Positions 1-6,062 are shown, counted from the stretch's first letter. The stretch: DNA of 6,196 nucleotides from Deltaproteobacteria bacterium (GCA_021779275.1 JAJYAX010000104.1:1-6196), one strand, 5' to 3'. Numbers and translations are program-made. The notes: generated from the letters alone by a model not told the origin.

Positions 1-1
1 T

Positions 2-367
2 TATAACTGCCGGGTGGCCTGTCCGGTCTGCTACTGCAAGGAGTGCGTGTTTGTCACCGATACCTTCCGGCACACCGGCGAGCAGTTCATGATGTGGGCC
101 GACAAGGGCGGCATGCTGAAGATGCCGAACGATACCCTGTTCTATCATCTGACCCGCATCACCCATATGAGCCTCTTCTGTGTCGGCTGCGGCCAGTGCA
201 CCAGTGCCTGCCCCAACGATATAGATCTGATGCCCCTGTTCAGGACATCAGCCGATAAAACGCAGGCCCGTTTCAACTATCAGGCAGGACGATCAGTCGA
301 TGAAACACAGCCCATGGCTGGATTCAAATCCGATGAGCTGGTTGAAGTGACTGGTCAAGTCAAATAG
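2..367 (+). CDS. FrhB/FdhB-family iron-sulfur subunit, C-terminal fragment (5' end outside window)
   Basis: The reading frame is open from the left edge to a TAG stop at 365-367, so only the last 121 residues are present. A GTG at 14-16 is inside the conserved region and is not the start. The visible part begins with a dense cysteine block (CRVACPVCYCKEC) followed by a ferredoxin motif CVGCGQCTSACP (codons 179-214), which binds one [4Fe-4S] cluster. This cysteine block followed by a CxxCxxCxxxCP motif is typical of the C-terminal half of the coenzyme F420 hydrogenase/formate dehydrogenase beta-subunit family. Members carry FAD and Fe-S clusters and move electrons between a cofactor or catalytic subunit and partner proteins. 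The stop lies 10 bases before hdrA, so the subunit is probably co-transcribed and may supply electrons to the Hdr complex, for instance from a formate dehydrogenase. The donor is inference because the catalytic partner is not in view. Confidence 0.72.
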   Translation, partial: YNCRVACPVCYCKECVFVTDTFRHTGEQFMMWADKGGMLKMPNDTLFYHLTRITHMSLFCVGCGQCTSACPNDIDLMPLFRTSADKTQARFNYQAGRSVDETQPMAGFKSDELVEVTGQVK

Positions 368-377
368 GAGCTATATT

Positions 378-3300
378 ATGGCAGAAAAGAAGCCGATAGG
401 CACGGTCCTCGTGGCTGGTGCCGGCATTTCTGGAATCAAGGCGGCCATTGAGCTTGCTGAAGTAGGGTATAAGGTTCTGCTGACCGATGCGTCCACCCAG
501 GTTGGCGGCATCCTGGCCAAACTTGATTACCAGTTTCCGACGGATCATTGCGGCATGTGCAGAATGCTGCCCATGGTGGGCCGCGAGTACGCCTCCCAGT
601 ACTGTATGCGCAAGAGCCTGTTCCATGAAAACATAGAGATCCTGCCCTTCACCGAGATCACCTCGGTTGCGGGCGACGGCGGAAATTATAAGGTCGAGCT
701 GCTGAAAAAGGCCCGATTGGTCGATCCGGCCGTCTGTAACGAGATGGGAGAGTGCATTGACGTCTGCCCTGTGGAGGTCGAGGATGAGTTCAACCACGGC
801 CTGACCAGGCGCAAGGCCATCTATCAGGCCATCCCGCACAACACCCCGAAGATGCTGCTTATCGACAAGCAGGCCTGTACCAAGTGCGGTGAGTGCGTCA
901 AGGTCTGCACGACGGGTGCGATCAATCTGGAGGCCCAGGACGAGGTCGAGACCAGGGAGGTCCATTCCATCGTCCTGGCCTCGGGCGTGAAGCTCTATAA
1001 CACCCGGGAGTTTGAGGATGCCAAGTCCTATGCCGTCTCCCCGGATGTGGTCTCGTCGCTGGCCTTCGAGCGGATGATGAGCGGATCCGGCACCTATCAG
1101 GGAGATGTGATCCGGCGGCCGTCCGATGGCAAGCCTGCGAAAAACATTGCCTGGATCCAATGCATGGGCTCCAGAAACCGGCGGCAGAACAGGGACTACT
1201 GCTCCTCCATCTGCTGCATGTTCGCGTTGAAAGAGGCGGTGCTGGCCAAGGAGAAGGGTGGTCCGGAGGTCGACACGACCATCTTCTATATGGACATGCG
1301 GACCTTCGGCAAGGGCTTCCAGCAGTATAAGGACACGGCCGTGGAAGAGCATGGAGTAAAGCTGATCCGCTGCCGGGTCCAGGGCGTTATGCTCAAGCCC
1401 GACGGCAGTCTGGAGATGCGGTACTTCGATCCCGACACCAACGAATTCTTCGTCAAGGGTTACGATCTGGTGGTGATGTCCACCGGTCAGATTCCCTTTG
1501 AGACCCATAAGAAATGGGCCGATCTGCTGAATGCGCCCCTGGATTCACGTGGTCTTCTGGAAACCGAGCAGTACAGCAAGATCAAGGTGGCCCGCAAGCC
1601 GGGCCTGTTTATCTGCGGGTCGCTTATGGGGCTGACCGATGTCAGTGAGGCCATGTCCAGCGGCATTGCCGCAGCCGGCGAGGCCACCAATTTCCTGACC
1701 TCGCTTGGTGTGGACACAATACAGGAAGAGGAAATCCTGGAGCCCATCGCCCATGAGCGGGAAAATCCCCTGGTTTCGGTCGCTCTCTGTAAATGCGGCG
1801 AGAAGACAGGCGCCGATGGCCTTGATTATGAACTCCTGAGTGCCGAGCTGCAAAAGTACCGCGGTGTCGGCGAGGTCCATGTCATTGATTCCATCTGCAA
1901 GGCGGAAGGAGAGACGGCGACGGCCGATATCTTTGGGAAAACCAAATGCAACCGGTTGCTGATCGGGGCATGTCAGCCCTTCATGTACCGCCAGAAGTTG
2001 AAGAATGGAGCCAGAAAGGCGGGATTCCATTCCTCTTTGGTGGAGATCTTCGACCTTTTCGGGATTGCCCGGCGAGGCATGGTCGAACCGTCCAAGGGGG
2101 ATTGGACCCGACGCGCGGCCAAAGAGGTCAAGGCCGATATTGAAAAGCTGAAGTATAAGCCGGCCCTCCACGTCAACACCCTGCCCATCAACCAGACCGC
2201 TCTCGTTGTCGGCGGCGGCATCGGCGGGATGCAGTCGGCCCTGTCGCTTGCCGGTCGAGGTGTGCAGGTCCATCTTGTGGAAAAGGAGGCCCATCTGGGC
2301 GGCTATCTCGGCAATCAGGTCGAGCATACGGTGGACGGACTGGCCCCCAAGGCCATGGCTGGCGAGATGAAGCTGAAGGTCTTCGAACAAAAGAACATAA
2401 CGGTCCATCTGAACTGTGAGGTGGAGAAGACTATCGGCACCCTGGGTTCTTTCGAGTCAAAGATCCACGCCAGGGATACCGGCGAGAATACCTACCTGCA
2501 TCACGGCGCGGTCATAATGGCCACGGGTGGGCATGAGGGGGCCACGACCGAGTATGGTTATGGCGCCACGGACAAGGTCCTGCTTCAGGGTGAGTTGAAG
2601 AAGGGTCTGGCCGGCGGCAGCATCGACGCAGGGGGTCTGGAAAACGTGGTCATGATCCAGTGCGTCGGTTCACGGCAGAAGGAAGGACGTCACTACTGCA
2701 GCCGTATCTGCTGCATGGGGGCCATCGCCAATGCCTTGAAAATAAAGGAAATGAATCCAGAGTCCCGGGTCTTTATCCTCTACCGTGACGTGATGACCTA
2801 CGGTTTCTTCGAGCAGTACTATACCAAGGCAAGGACCGCCGGCATTATCTTCATGAATTACAGCCTGGAGAATAAACCCCAGGTGGAGATGGTCGAGGGG
2901 AAGCCGGTGGTGAAGTTCATGGATACCGTGCTGGCAACCGAATTGGAGCTGCCGGCCGATATCGTGGTTCTCTCCACCGGGGTCGATCCCGAAGAGTCCA
3001 ACCAGAGACTGGCCGATGCCTTCGGGGTGGCGCTAACCGATGACGGATTTTTAGCGGAGGCCGATTCAAAATGGCGTCCGATTGAATTCCAGAAGGTCGG
3101 ATTGTATCTTGCTGGCACGGCCCATTCACCGATGCCGCTGAAGAGTGTGATCATGCAGGCGGAAGCGGCGGCGCAGAAGGCATACACCTATCTCTCCGGA
3201 CGTGAGGTGCATTCGGCCAGCGTTATCTCCAAGGTCAAGGATGCCCTCTGTATCCGCTGCCAGAGATGTGTGAACATCTGCCCGTATGGAGCGCGATCAT

Positions 3301-3476
3301 ATAATGAGGTGGACAAATGTATCGATGTCGATCCGGCTTCCTGTCAGGCTTGCGGCATGTGCGCTGTGGAATGTCAGAACAATGCCGCCGAGGTGACGGG
3401 GTGGAGTGATAAACAGCTGATGGCAGCCATCGATGCCAAGCTCATGGACGATCTCCTCATGTCAACTGCGGAATAA
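378..3476 (+). CDS. hdrA: Tandem (double-length) HdrA, heterodisulfide reductase-like flavin/Fe-S subunit
   Basis: This cytoplasmic flavoprotein is the electron hub of an HdrABC-type complex. It has 1032 residues, against roughly 650 for a classical HdrA. Module 1 has a Rossmann GAGISG (14-19), a CGMC (58-61), an inserted ferredoxin (C120, C126, C130; C167, C170, C173, C177) and the HdrA motifs QCMGSR (C262) and YCSSICC (275-280). Residues about 465-600 (CKCG at 471-474, C507, C524, C532) resemble the N-terminal domain of classical HdrA. Module 2 has a second Rossmann GGGIGG (612-617), QCVGSR (C762) and YCSRICC (774-779), but no inserted ferredoxin. The C-terminus is a 2x[4Fe-4S] ferredoxin (C958, C961, C964, C968; C981, C989, C992, C995, C999). 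The ATG follows an AGGAG at 366-370. hdrC begins 11 bases after the stop. Two flavins are expected from the two folds; bifurcation is possible but not shown by sequence. Confidence 0.92.
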   Translation: MAEKKPIGTVLVAGAGISGIKAAIELAEVGYKVLLTDASTQVGGILAKLDYQFPTDHCGMCRMLPMVGREYASQYCMRKSLFHENIEILPFTEITSVAGDGGNYKVELLKKARLVDPAVCNEMGECIDVCPVEVEDEFNHGLTRRKAIYQAIPHNTPKMLLIDKQACTKCGECVKVCTTGAINLEAQDEVETREVHSIVLASGVKLYNTREFEDAKSYAVSPDVVSSLAFERMMSGSGTYQGDVIRRPSDGKPAKNIAWIQCMGSRNRRQNRDYCSSICCMFALKEAVLAKEKGGPEVDTTIFYMDMRTFGKGFQQYKDTAVEEHGVKLIRCRVQGVMLKPDGSLEMRYFDPDTNEFFVKGYDLVVMSTGQIPFETHKKWADLLNAPLDSRGLLETEQYSKIKVARKPGLFICGSLMGLTDVSEAMSSGIAAAGEATNFLTSLGVDTIQEEEILEPIAHERENPLVSVALCKCGEKTGADGLDYELLSAELQKYRGVGEVHVIDSICKAEGETATADIFGKTKCNRLLIGACQPFMYRQKLKNGARKAGFHSSLVEIFDLFGIARRGMVEPSKGDWTRRAAKEVKADIEKLKYKPALHVNTLPINQTALVVGGGIGGMQSALSLAGRGVQVHLVEKEAHLGGYLGNQVEHTVDGLAPKAMAGEMKLKVFEQKNITVHLNCEVEKTIGTLGSFESKIHARDTGENTYLHHGAVIMATGGHEGATTEYGYGATDKVLLQGELKKGLAGGSIDAGGLENVVMIQCVGSRQKEGRHYCSRICCMGAIANALKIKEMNPESRVFILYRDVMTYGFFEQYYTKARTAGIIFMNYSLENKPQVEMVEGKPVVKFMDTVLATELELPADIVVLSTGVDPEESNQRLADAFGVALTDDGFLAEADSKWRPIEFQKVGLYLAGTAHSPMPLKSVIMQAEAAAQKAYTYLSGREVHSASVISKVKDALCIRCQRCVNICPYGARSYNEVDKCIDVDPASCQACGMCAVECQNNAAEVTGWSDKQLMAAIDAKLMDDLLMSTAE

Positions 3477-3482
3477 GAGGTG
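3477..3482 (+). promoter_or_regulatory. Ribosome binding site that fixes the hdrC start
   Basis: GAGGTG lies directly after the hdrA stop codon and 5 bases before ATG 3488. An in-frame GTG at 3482 overlaps this site and would leave no ribosome binding site of its own, so ATG 3488 is the better start. Confidence 0.6.
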
Positions 3483-3487
3483 TGATA

Positions 3488-3991
3488 ATGGATTTACAAC
3501 AAGGTTCGATCAAGGATTTATGGAAGGCCATCTATAACACGGGGGACCTCCATCACTGTTTCAACTGCAGCACCTGCCTTTCCGGCTGTCCCGCCTCCCA
3601 TGGAGATCCGCCGCTTCTGGTCAGGAACCTGGCCCGGATGGTGATACTGGGCCTGGAGGAAGAGCTTCTCAACTCCGACACCCCCTGGGCCTGCGTCTCC
3701 TGTTCCAAATGCGAGGAGATGTGCCCGATGGATGTCAAGCCCTTTGAGATGATTCTGGCCATCAGGCAATGGCAGAGCGCCAACGATGAGACGCGGGTAC
3801 CCCCGTCGATTGTCGAGATCTATAAGAGGGGGTATACCCAGGCGGTCGGGGTGAATACCGATCTGCGTGATAGTCTCGGACTTCCTGAACTGAAGACAAT
3901 TACAAAAAATCCGGAGCAATTGAAGTTATTTCAAGAAATGCTCATGAAGACACCTGTGGTCAGCGCCAATGACTATATGTTTGGTGGATGA
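3488..3991 (+). CDS. hdrC: HdrC, heterodisulfide reductase-like ferredoxin subunit
   Basis: This small soluble Fe-S protein of 167 residues would carry electrons from HdrA to HdrB. It has two complete [4Fe-4S] motifs typical of HdrC: CFNCSTCLSGCP (C24, C27, C30, C34) and CVSCSKCEEMCP (C69, C72, C75, C79). They are separated by a helical stretch containing LVRNLARMVILGLEE. I see no hydrophobic membrane segment and no fused HdrE or QmoC-like domain, so the complex should be the soluble type. Length and cysteine layout match the family. The order hdrA-hdrC-hdrB on one strand, with an 11-base spacing from hdrA, supports a single operon. An alternative GTG start two codons upstream is possible but overlaps the ribosome binding site. 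Confidence 0.9.
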   Translation: MDLQQGSIKDLWKAIYNTGDLHHCFNCSTCLSGCPASHGDPPLLVRNLARMVILGLEEELLNSDTPWACVSCSKCEEMCPMDVKPFEMILAIRQWQSANDETRVPPSIVEIYKRGYTQAVGVNTDLRDSLGLPELKTITKNPEQLKLFQEMLMKTPVVSANDYMFGG

Positions 3992-3995
3992 AACA

Positions 3996-4091
3996 AGCGA
4001 ATTGCAGCTAAACCTGGTTGTTTTACCTCACGTCATACGTGAACTGTGAAAATGATCGGCCGGCAATTCGCTCTGGGCGATCATTTTCATA
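3996..4091 (+). other. Structured hdrC-hdrB intergenic element (hairpin with loop complementary to an upstream segment)
   Basis: The gap between hdrC and hdrB holds three nested complementarities. A perfect 12-bp stem pairs 4047-4058 with 4078-4089. It can extend outward to 4045/4091 with one G-U pair, and inward, past one mismatch, through 4060-4063/4073-4076. That leaves a 9-base loop (CAATTCGCT, 4064-4072). The loop is the exact complement of 3996-4004, starting 5 bases after the hdrC stop; the match is 10 bp if 4005/4063 is included. Between them lies a small perfect hairpin, TCACGT-CAT-ACGTGA (4028-4042). As RNA this could form a pseudoknot or two alternative folds just upstream of the hdrB ribosome binding site. 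The base pairing is seen directly; any role in hdrB expression or mRNA stability is inference. Confidence 0.6.
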
Positions 4092-4108
4092 AATATGAGG
4101 GATAAGAA

Positions 4109-4996
4109 ATGGAATTATGTCTTTTTCTTGGTTGTAACACCCCTGCCATCCGACCGGATGTCGAGCGGGCGATAAGGGCGACAATGCCCGTTCTGGGTAT
4201 TGATCTGGTCGATTCCGACAATTATGTCTGCTGTCCGGCATTCGGGGCATTCCCTTCTACGGATATTGATTCCTGGCTGGCGACGAGCGGCTGGAATCTT
4301 TCAATTGCCGAGGAGAAGGGCTGTGATTTCGTGGTCCAGTGCGGGTCTTGTTATAGCTCCCTGCGTATGGGGCGGGAACATATCATGCATCATGCCGACC
4401 AGAGGGCTCGGGTTAATGAGCTGCTGGAGCCGACCGGCAGGACGGTTACCGGCAAATCAAAGGTCCGGCATGTGTCCGAGGTCCTCTACAAGGAGATCGG
4501 ACCGGAGACCATCGCCGCGCAGGTGAAGAAGAGCCTGAAGGGACTGCATGGCGTTGTCCAGTATCCCTGCCATACGCTGTTCCCGAGTGAGGTGGTCGGT
4601 TTCGAGGAGTCAGCCAGGGCGCCGAAGGGTATGCGGCATCTGGTCGAGGCCCTGGGAGCCACGGTGGACAGCTACAGCCGGGAATTACAGTGCTGTGGCG
4701 GGGCCGGAGGATTCATGAAGAGCACCCCGGAGCAGGCCATTGAGTTTGCACAGAGCAAATTTGATGCGATACTGGCGGAAACCAAGGCCGATTTTATTGC
4801 GGTTTCCTGCATCACCTGCCTGATGCATATGGAGAATGTGCAGAATACGCTGAATAAACGGGTGGGCGAAGAGCGGTATAAGATTCCGGTCTTTGATTAC
4901 AACCAGCTGCTGGCCCTCTGTCTGGGCTTTGATCCGAAACAGGTTGCATCGATAACGAATGTATCGAGAGACGCTGTCCTCAGCCGGATCGTCTGA
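4109..4996 (+). CDS. hdrB: HdrB, heterodisulfide reductase-like catalytic subunit (two CCG domains)
   Basis: The protein has 295 residues and is soluble. It is the predicted disulfide-reducing subunit of the Hdr complex. Two cysteine-rich CCG domains are complete. The N-terminal one has C9, C41-C42, C78 and C81 (LGCN, VCCP, CGSC). The C-terminal one has C154, C195-C196, C234 and C237 (PCH, CCGG, CITC). In the HdrB family each such set binds a non-cubane [4Fe-4S] cluster at which the disulfide is cleaved, so both sites should be competent. The first pair is followed by proline (CCP) rather than the glycine that names the domain. ATG 4109 follows GAGGG at 4097-4101, 7 bases upstream. Unlike the tight hdrA-hdrC junction, the gene is set off from hdrC by a 117-base structured gap. 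The natural substrate (a CoM-CoB-like heterodisulfide, a DsrC-type protein or another thiol) cannot be told from sequence. Confidence 0.9.
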   Translation: MELCLFLGCNTPAIRPDVERAIRATMPVLGIDLVDSDNYVCCPAFGAFPSTDIDSWLATSGWNLSIAEEKGCDFVVQCGSCYSSLRMGREHIMHHADQRARVNELLEPTGRTVTGKSKVRHVSEVLYKEIGPETIAAQVKKSLKGLHGVVQYPCHTLFPSEVVGFEESARAPKGMRHLVEALGATVDSYSRELQCCGGAGGFMKSTPEQAIEFAQSKFDAILAETKADFIAVSCITCLMHMENVQNTLNKRVGEERYKIPVFDYNQLLALCLGFDPKQVASITNVSRDAVLSRIV

Positions 4997-5020
4997 GTCT
5001 GAATGGATTGTCTATTATTT

Positions 5021-5083
5021 GTGTCAGGCCTTGACCCTCGGCATGATTTTCGGATGATGACCGAAAAAATCAGGACCTGACAC
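5021..5083. repeat. Palindromic REP-like element, copy 1
   Basis: GTGTCAGGCCTTGA (5021-5034) pairs with 5070-5083 to give a 14-position stem with one mismatch (5029/5075) and one G-U. An inner hairpin TTTTCGG-N7-CCGAAAA (5047-5067) lies within it. The outer sequence and the inner CGG-N7-CCG core recur at 5598-5650, so this is probably a dispersed palindromic repeat. It sits 25 bases after hdrB and could also slow or end hdr transcription, but no T-run directly follows the stem. Confidence 0.6.
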
Positions 5084-5123
5084 CATGTCCTTCATTTTTC
5101 CATAATCTCGGGAGGGAGAGAGA

Positions 5124-5585
5124 ATGAATTTTAAATCTATCGATGAAATACTCGATTTTGCAATAGAGAAGGAAAAAGAGGCGGTGGCGTTTTATAATGA
5201 CCTCAGCAGGAAAGAGTCGGTATCCGCCCTGGCGAAGACCTTCAAGGAGCTGGCTCAGGAAGAGGCCAAGCATGTGAAGCTCTTGACTACTATCTCAAAA
5301 AATAAAGGTGCTATCAGCTCGTACGAGTTCAAAAAAGTACCTGATCTCAAGGTCAGCGACTACCTGGTGGAGATGGAGTATACCGAGGGGATGCTGATGC
5401 AGGATATCCTTGTCCTGGCCATGAAACGGGAAGAGATGGCCGTCAAACTCTATACCAATCTTGCCATGGGGGCGGTGGATCAGGAATCTGCAAAGCTTTT
5501 TAAACTCCTGGCCCAGGAAGAGGCCAAACATAAACTCACCTTCGAACGCCTGTATGACGATGATCTTGCCGGTCAAGGCAATTAG
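5124..5585 (+). CDS. Rubrerythrin-like ferritin-fold diiron protein
   Basis: The product is a 153-residue, mostly helical, cytoplasmic protein of the ferritin-like/rubrerythrin group. The four-helix diiron signature is complete in two halves: E17-x6-Y24 with E47-A-K-H50, and E103-x6-Y110 with E133-A-K-H136. The QEEAKH motif occurs twice, as expected from the internal duplication of this fold. There is no C-terminal rubredoxin domain (the protein has no cysteine at all), so it is not a classical rubrerythrin and would need an external electron donor if it is a peroxidase. Peroxide or oxygen defence, or iron handling, are the usual roles; which applies is not decided here. ATG 5124 follows a strong GGGAGGGAG (5110-5118). 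The gene stands alone between two copies of a palindromic repeat and is probably not part of the hdr transcript. Confidence 0.85.
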   Translation: MNFKSIDEILDFAIEKEKEAVAFYNDLSRKESVSALAKTFKELAQEEAKHVKLLTTISKNKGAISSYEFKKVPDLKVSDYLVEMEYTEGMLMQDILVLAMKREEMAVKLYTNLAMGAVDQESAKLFKLLAQEEAKHKLTFERLYDDDLAGQGN

Positions 5586-5597
5586 ATCATAAATCCG

Positions 5598-5650
5598 GTG
5601 TCAGGTTTTGAGAGTGCTTCGGTGGAATGCCGGATATCAAAACCTGATGC
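5598..5650. repeat. Palindromic REP-like element, copy 2
   Basis: GTGTCAGGTTTTGA (5598-5611) pairs with TCAAAACCTGATGC (5637-5650) over 14 positions with two G-U pairs. The inner 25 bases contain TTCGG-N7-CCG (5618-5632). The left arm matches copy 1 at 12 of 14 positions, and the TTCGG-N7-CCG core is shared. It begins 13 bases after the rubrerythrin-like stop. No T-run follows, so a simple intrinsic terminator is unlikely. Confidence 0.6.
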
Positions 5651-5710
5651 TGCCTCTCCCTTCCGGTCCCTTCCTTCCCTGTAATTTTTCTCAAAACATT
5701 TTTTTGCCTG

Positions 5711-5739
5711 CTGGAAATTCAGCCCAGAGGGTGTATACT
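5711..5739 (+). promoter_or_regulatory. Possible sigma70-type promoter for the selenoprotein gene
   Basis: TATACT (5734-5739) is a good -10 match. It is 17 bases downstream of CTGGAA (5711-5716), which matches only three of six bases of a -35 box. It lies about 75 bases before the GTG start, in the non-coding stretch 5651-5816, where I see no other clear feature apart from T-rich runs near 5685-5706. This is a weak call. Confidence 0.25.
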
Positions 5740-5803
5740 GTCACAGTTTTGGGCTTCTACCATGGCGCTGGACTTCGGCCGGCGGATACTGGGTATATTG
5801 TAT

Positions 5804-5810
5804 AAGGGGG
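5804..5810 (+). promoter_or_regulatory. Ribosome binding site for the GTG-started selenoprotein gene
   Basis: AAGGGGG ends 6 bases before GTG 5817. This placement, with the family-like N-terminus (M/V-K-V-T-I-E-Y-C) that follows, picks the GTG as the start; no ATG lies close by in this frame. Confidence 0.6.
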
Positions 5811-5816
5811 CTTTCT

Positions 5817-6062
5817 GTGAAGGTAACTATTGAATATTGCACACGATGAAACTATCTGCCCCGAGCTTCCGGTCTGGAAGAAGAGCTGATAAGAGACCTT
5901 GCGGCGGACGTGGCCCTGATTCCCTCCTCCGGCGGAGTGTATGAAGTGACGGTGGGTGGAGAGAAGATCTTTTCAAAAACGGAATTAAAACGTTTTCCGC
6001 GTGATGGCGAGATCCTCGATCTCATACGGAACAAGCTGAAAAATTCAGGAGAGGTTATGTAG
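5817..6062 (+). CDS. Rdx-family (SelW/SelT/SelH-like) selenoprotein, with in-frame TGA read as selenocysteine
   Basis: From GTG 5817 to TAG 6060-6062 the frame encodes 81 residues if TGA 5847-5849 is read as selenocysteine. The product is C8-T9-R10-U11 followed by NYLPRASGLEEEL, then LIPSSGGVYEV (34-44), IFSK (51-54) and RFP (59-61). This is the standard Rdx layout: a short thioredoxin-like fold with an N-terminal CxxU or CxxC redox site followed by NYLPRA, a GG(V/Y)(F/Y)EV strand and an SK...RFP segment. Full-length homology-like sequence on both sides of the TGA argues against a nonsense mutation. A hairpin with a GGUCU loop sits 22 bases after the TGA, as required of a bacterial SECIS. The function is cytoplasmic thiol redox; the precise substrate is unknown for most bacterial members. 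The gene is preceded by 166 bases of non-coding DNA and its 3' end overlaps a minus-strand gene by 8 bases. Ordinary gene callers would stop at, or start after, the TGA. Confidence 0.9.
5847..5891 (+). promoter_or_regulatory. Bacterial SECIS element in the selenoprotein mRNA
   Basis: Immediately after UGA (5847-5849) the coding sequence can form an apical stem CUUCC/GGAAG (5866-5870 with 5876-5880) closing a 5-base loop GGUCU (5871-5875). Short supporting pairs are possible at 5864-5865/5886-5887 and 5853-5856/5888-5891. Bacterial SECIS elements need a short stem-loop with G-U in the loop about 16-37 bases from the UGA, for binding by SelB. The loop bases match those I recall for the E. coli fdhF element (GGUCU). 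Pairing is seen directly; SelB binding is inferred. Confidence 0.82.

Noticed and set aside
360..1508. A 382-codon open frame on the minus strand
   Set aside because: It lies opposite hdrA, whose plus-strand product has complete family motifs throughout. The minus-strand translation shows no domain and reflects G+C-rich codon use in hdrA.
1545..2408. A 287-codon minus-strand open frame inside hdrA
   Set aside because: Same reason: it is a shadow of hdrA with no recognisable motif and no matching ribosome binding site.
3989..3991. hdrC TGA stop as another selenocysteine codon
   Set aside because: No family-like sequence or properly spaced GU-loop hairpin follows, and the protein length is normal for HdrC at this stop.
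378..3991. Qmo (quinone-interacting oxidoreductase) operon instead of Hdr
   Set aside because: There is no QmoC-like membrane subunit and no adenylylsulfate reductase gene beside it. A true HdrB with two CCG domains and a soluble HdrC are present.
5021..5099. Simple rho-independent terminator after hdrB
   Set aside because: A strong stem is present, but it is followed by mixed sequence (CATGTCCTTC) before any T-run, and the element is repeated elsewhere. A repeat fits better, though it may still affect transcription.
5608..5805. A 65-codon plus-strand open frame between the rubrerythrin-like gene and the selenoprotein gene
   Set aside because: It starts inside the palindromic repeat, has no ribosome binding site, and its composition (low complexity, no motif) is unlike its neighbours.
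5847..5849. TGA as a nonsense mutation making a pseudogene
   Set aside because: Its position matches the selenocysteine site of the family, a SECIS-like hairpin follows at the right distance, and the frame shows no other defect.
5852..6034. A 60-codon minus-strand open frame
   Set aside because: It is antisense to the selenoprotein gene, which is supported by family-wide motifs and a SECIS hairpin.
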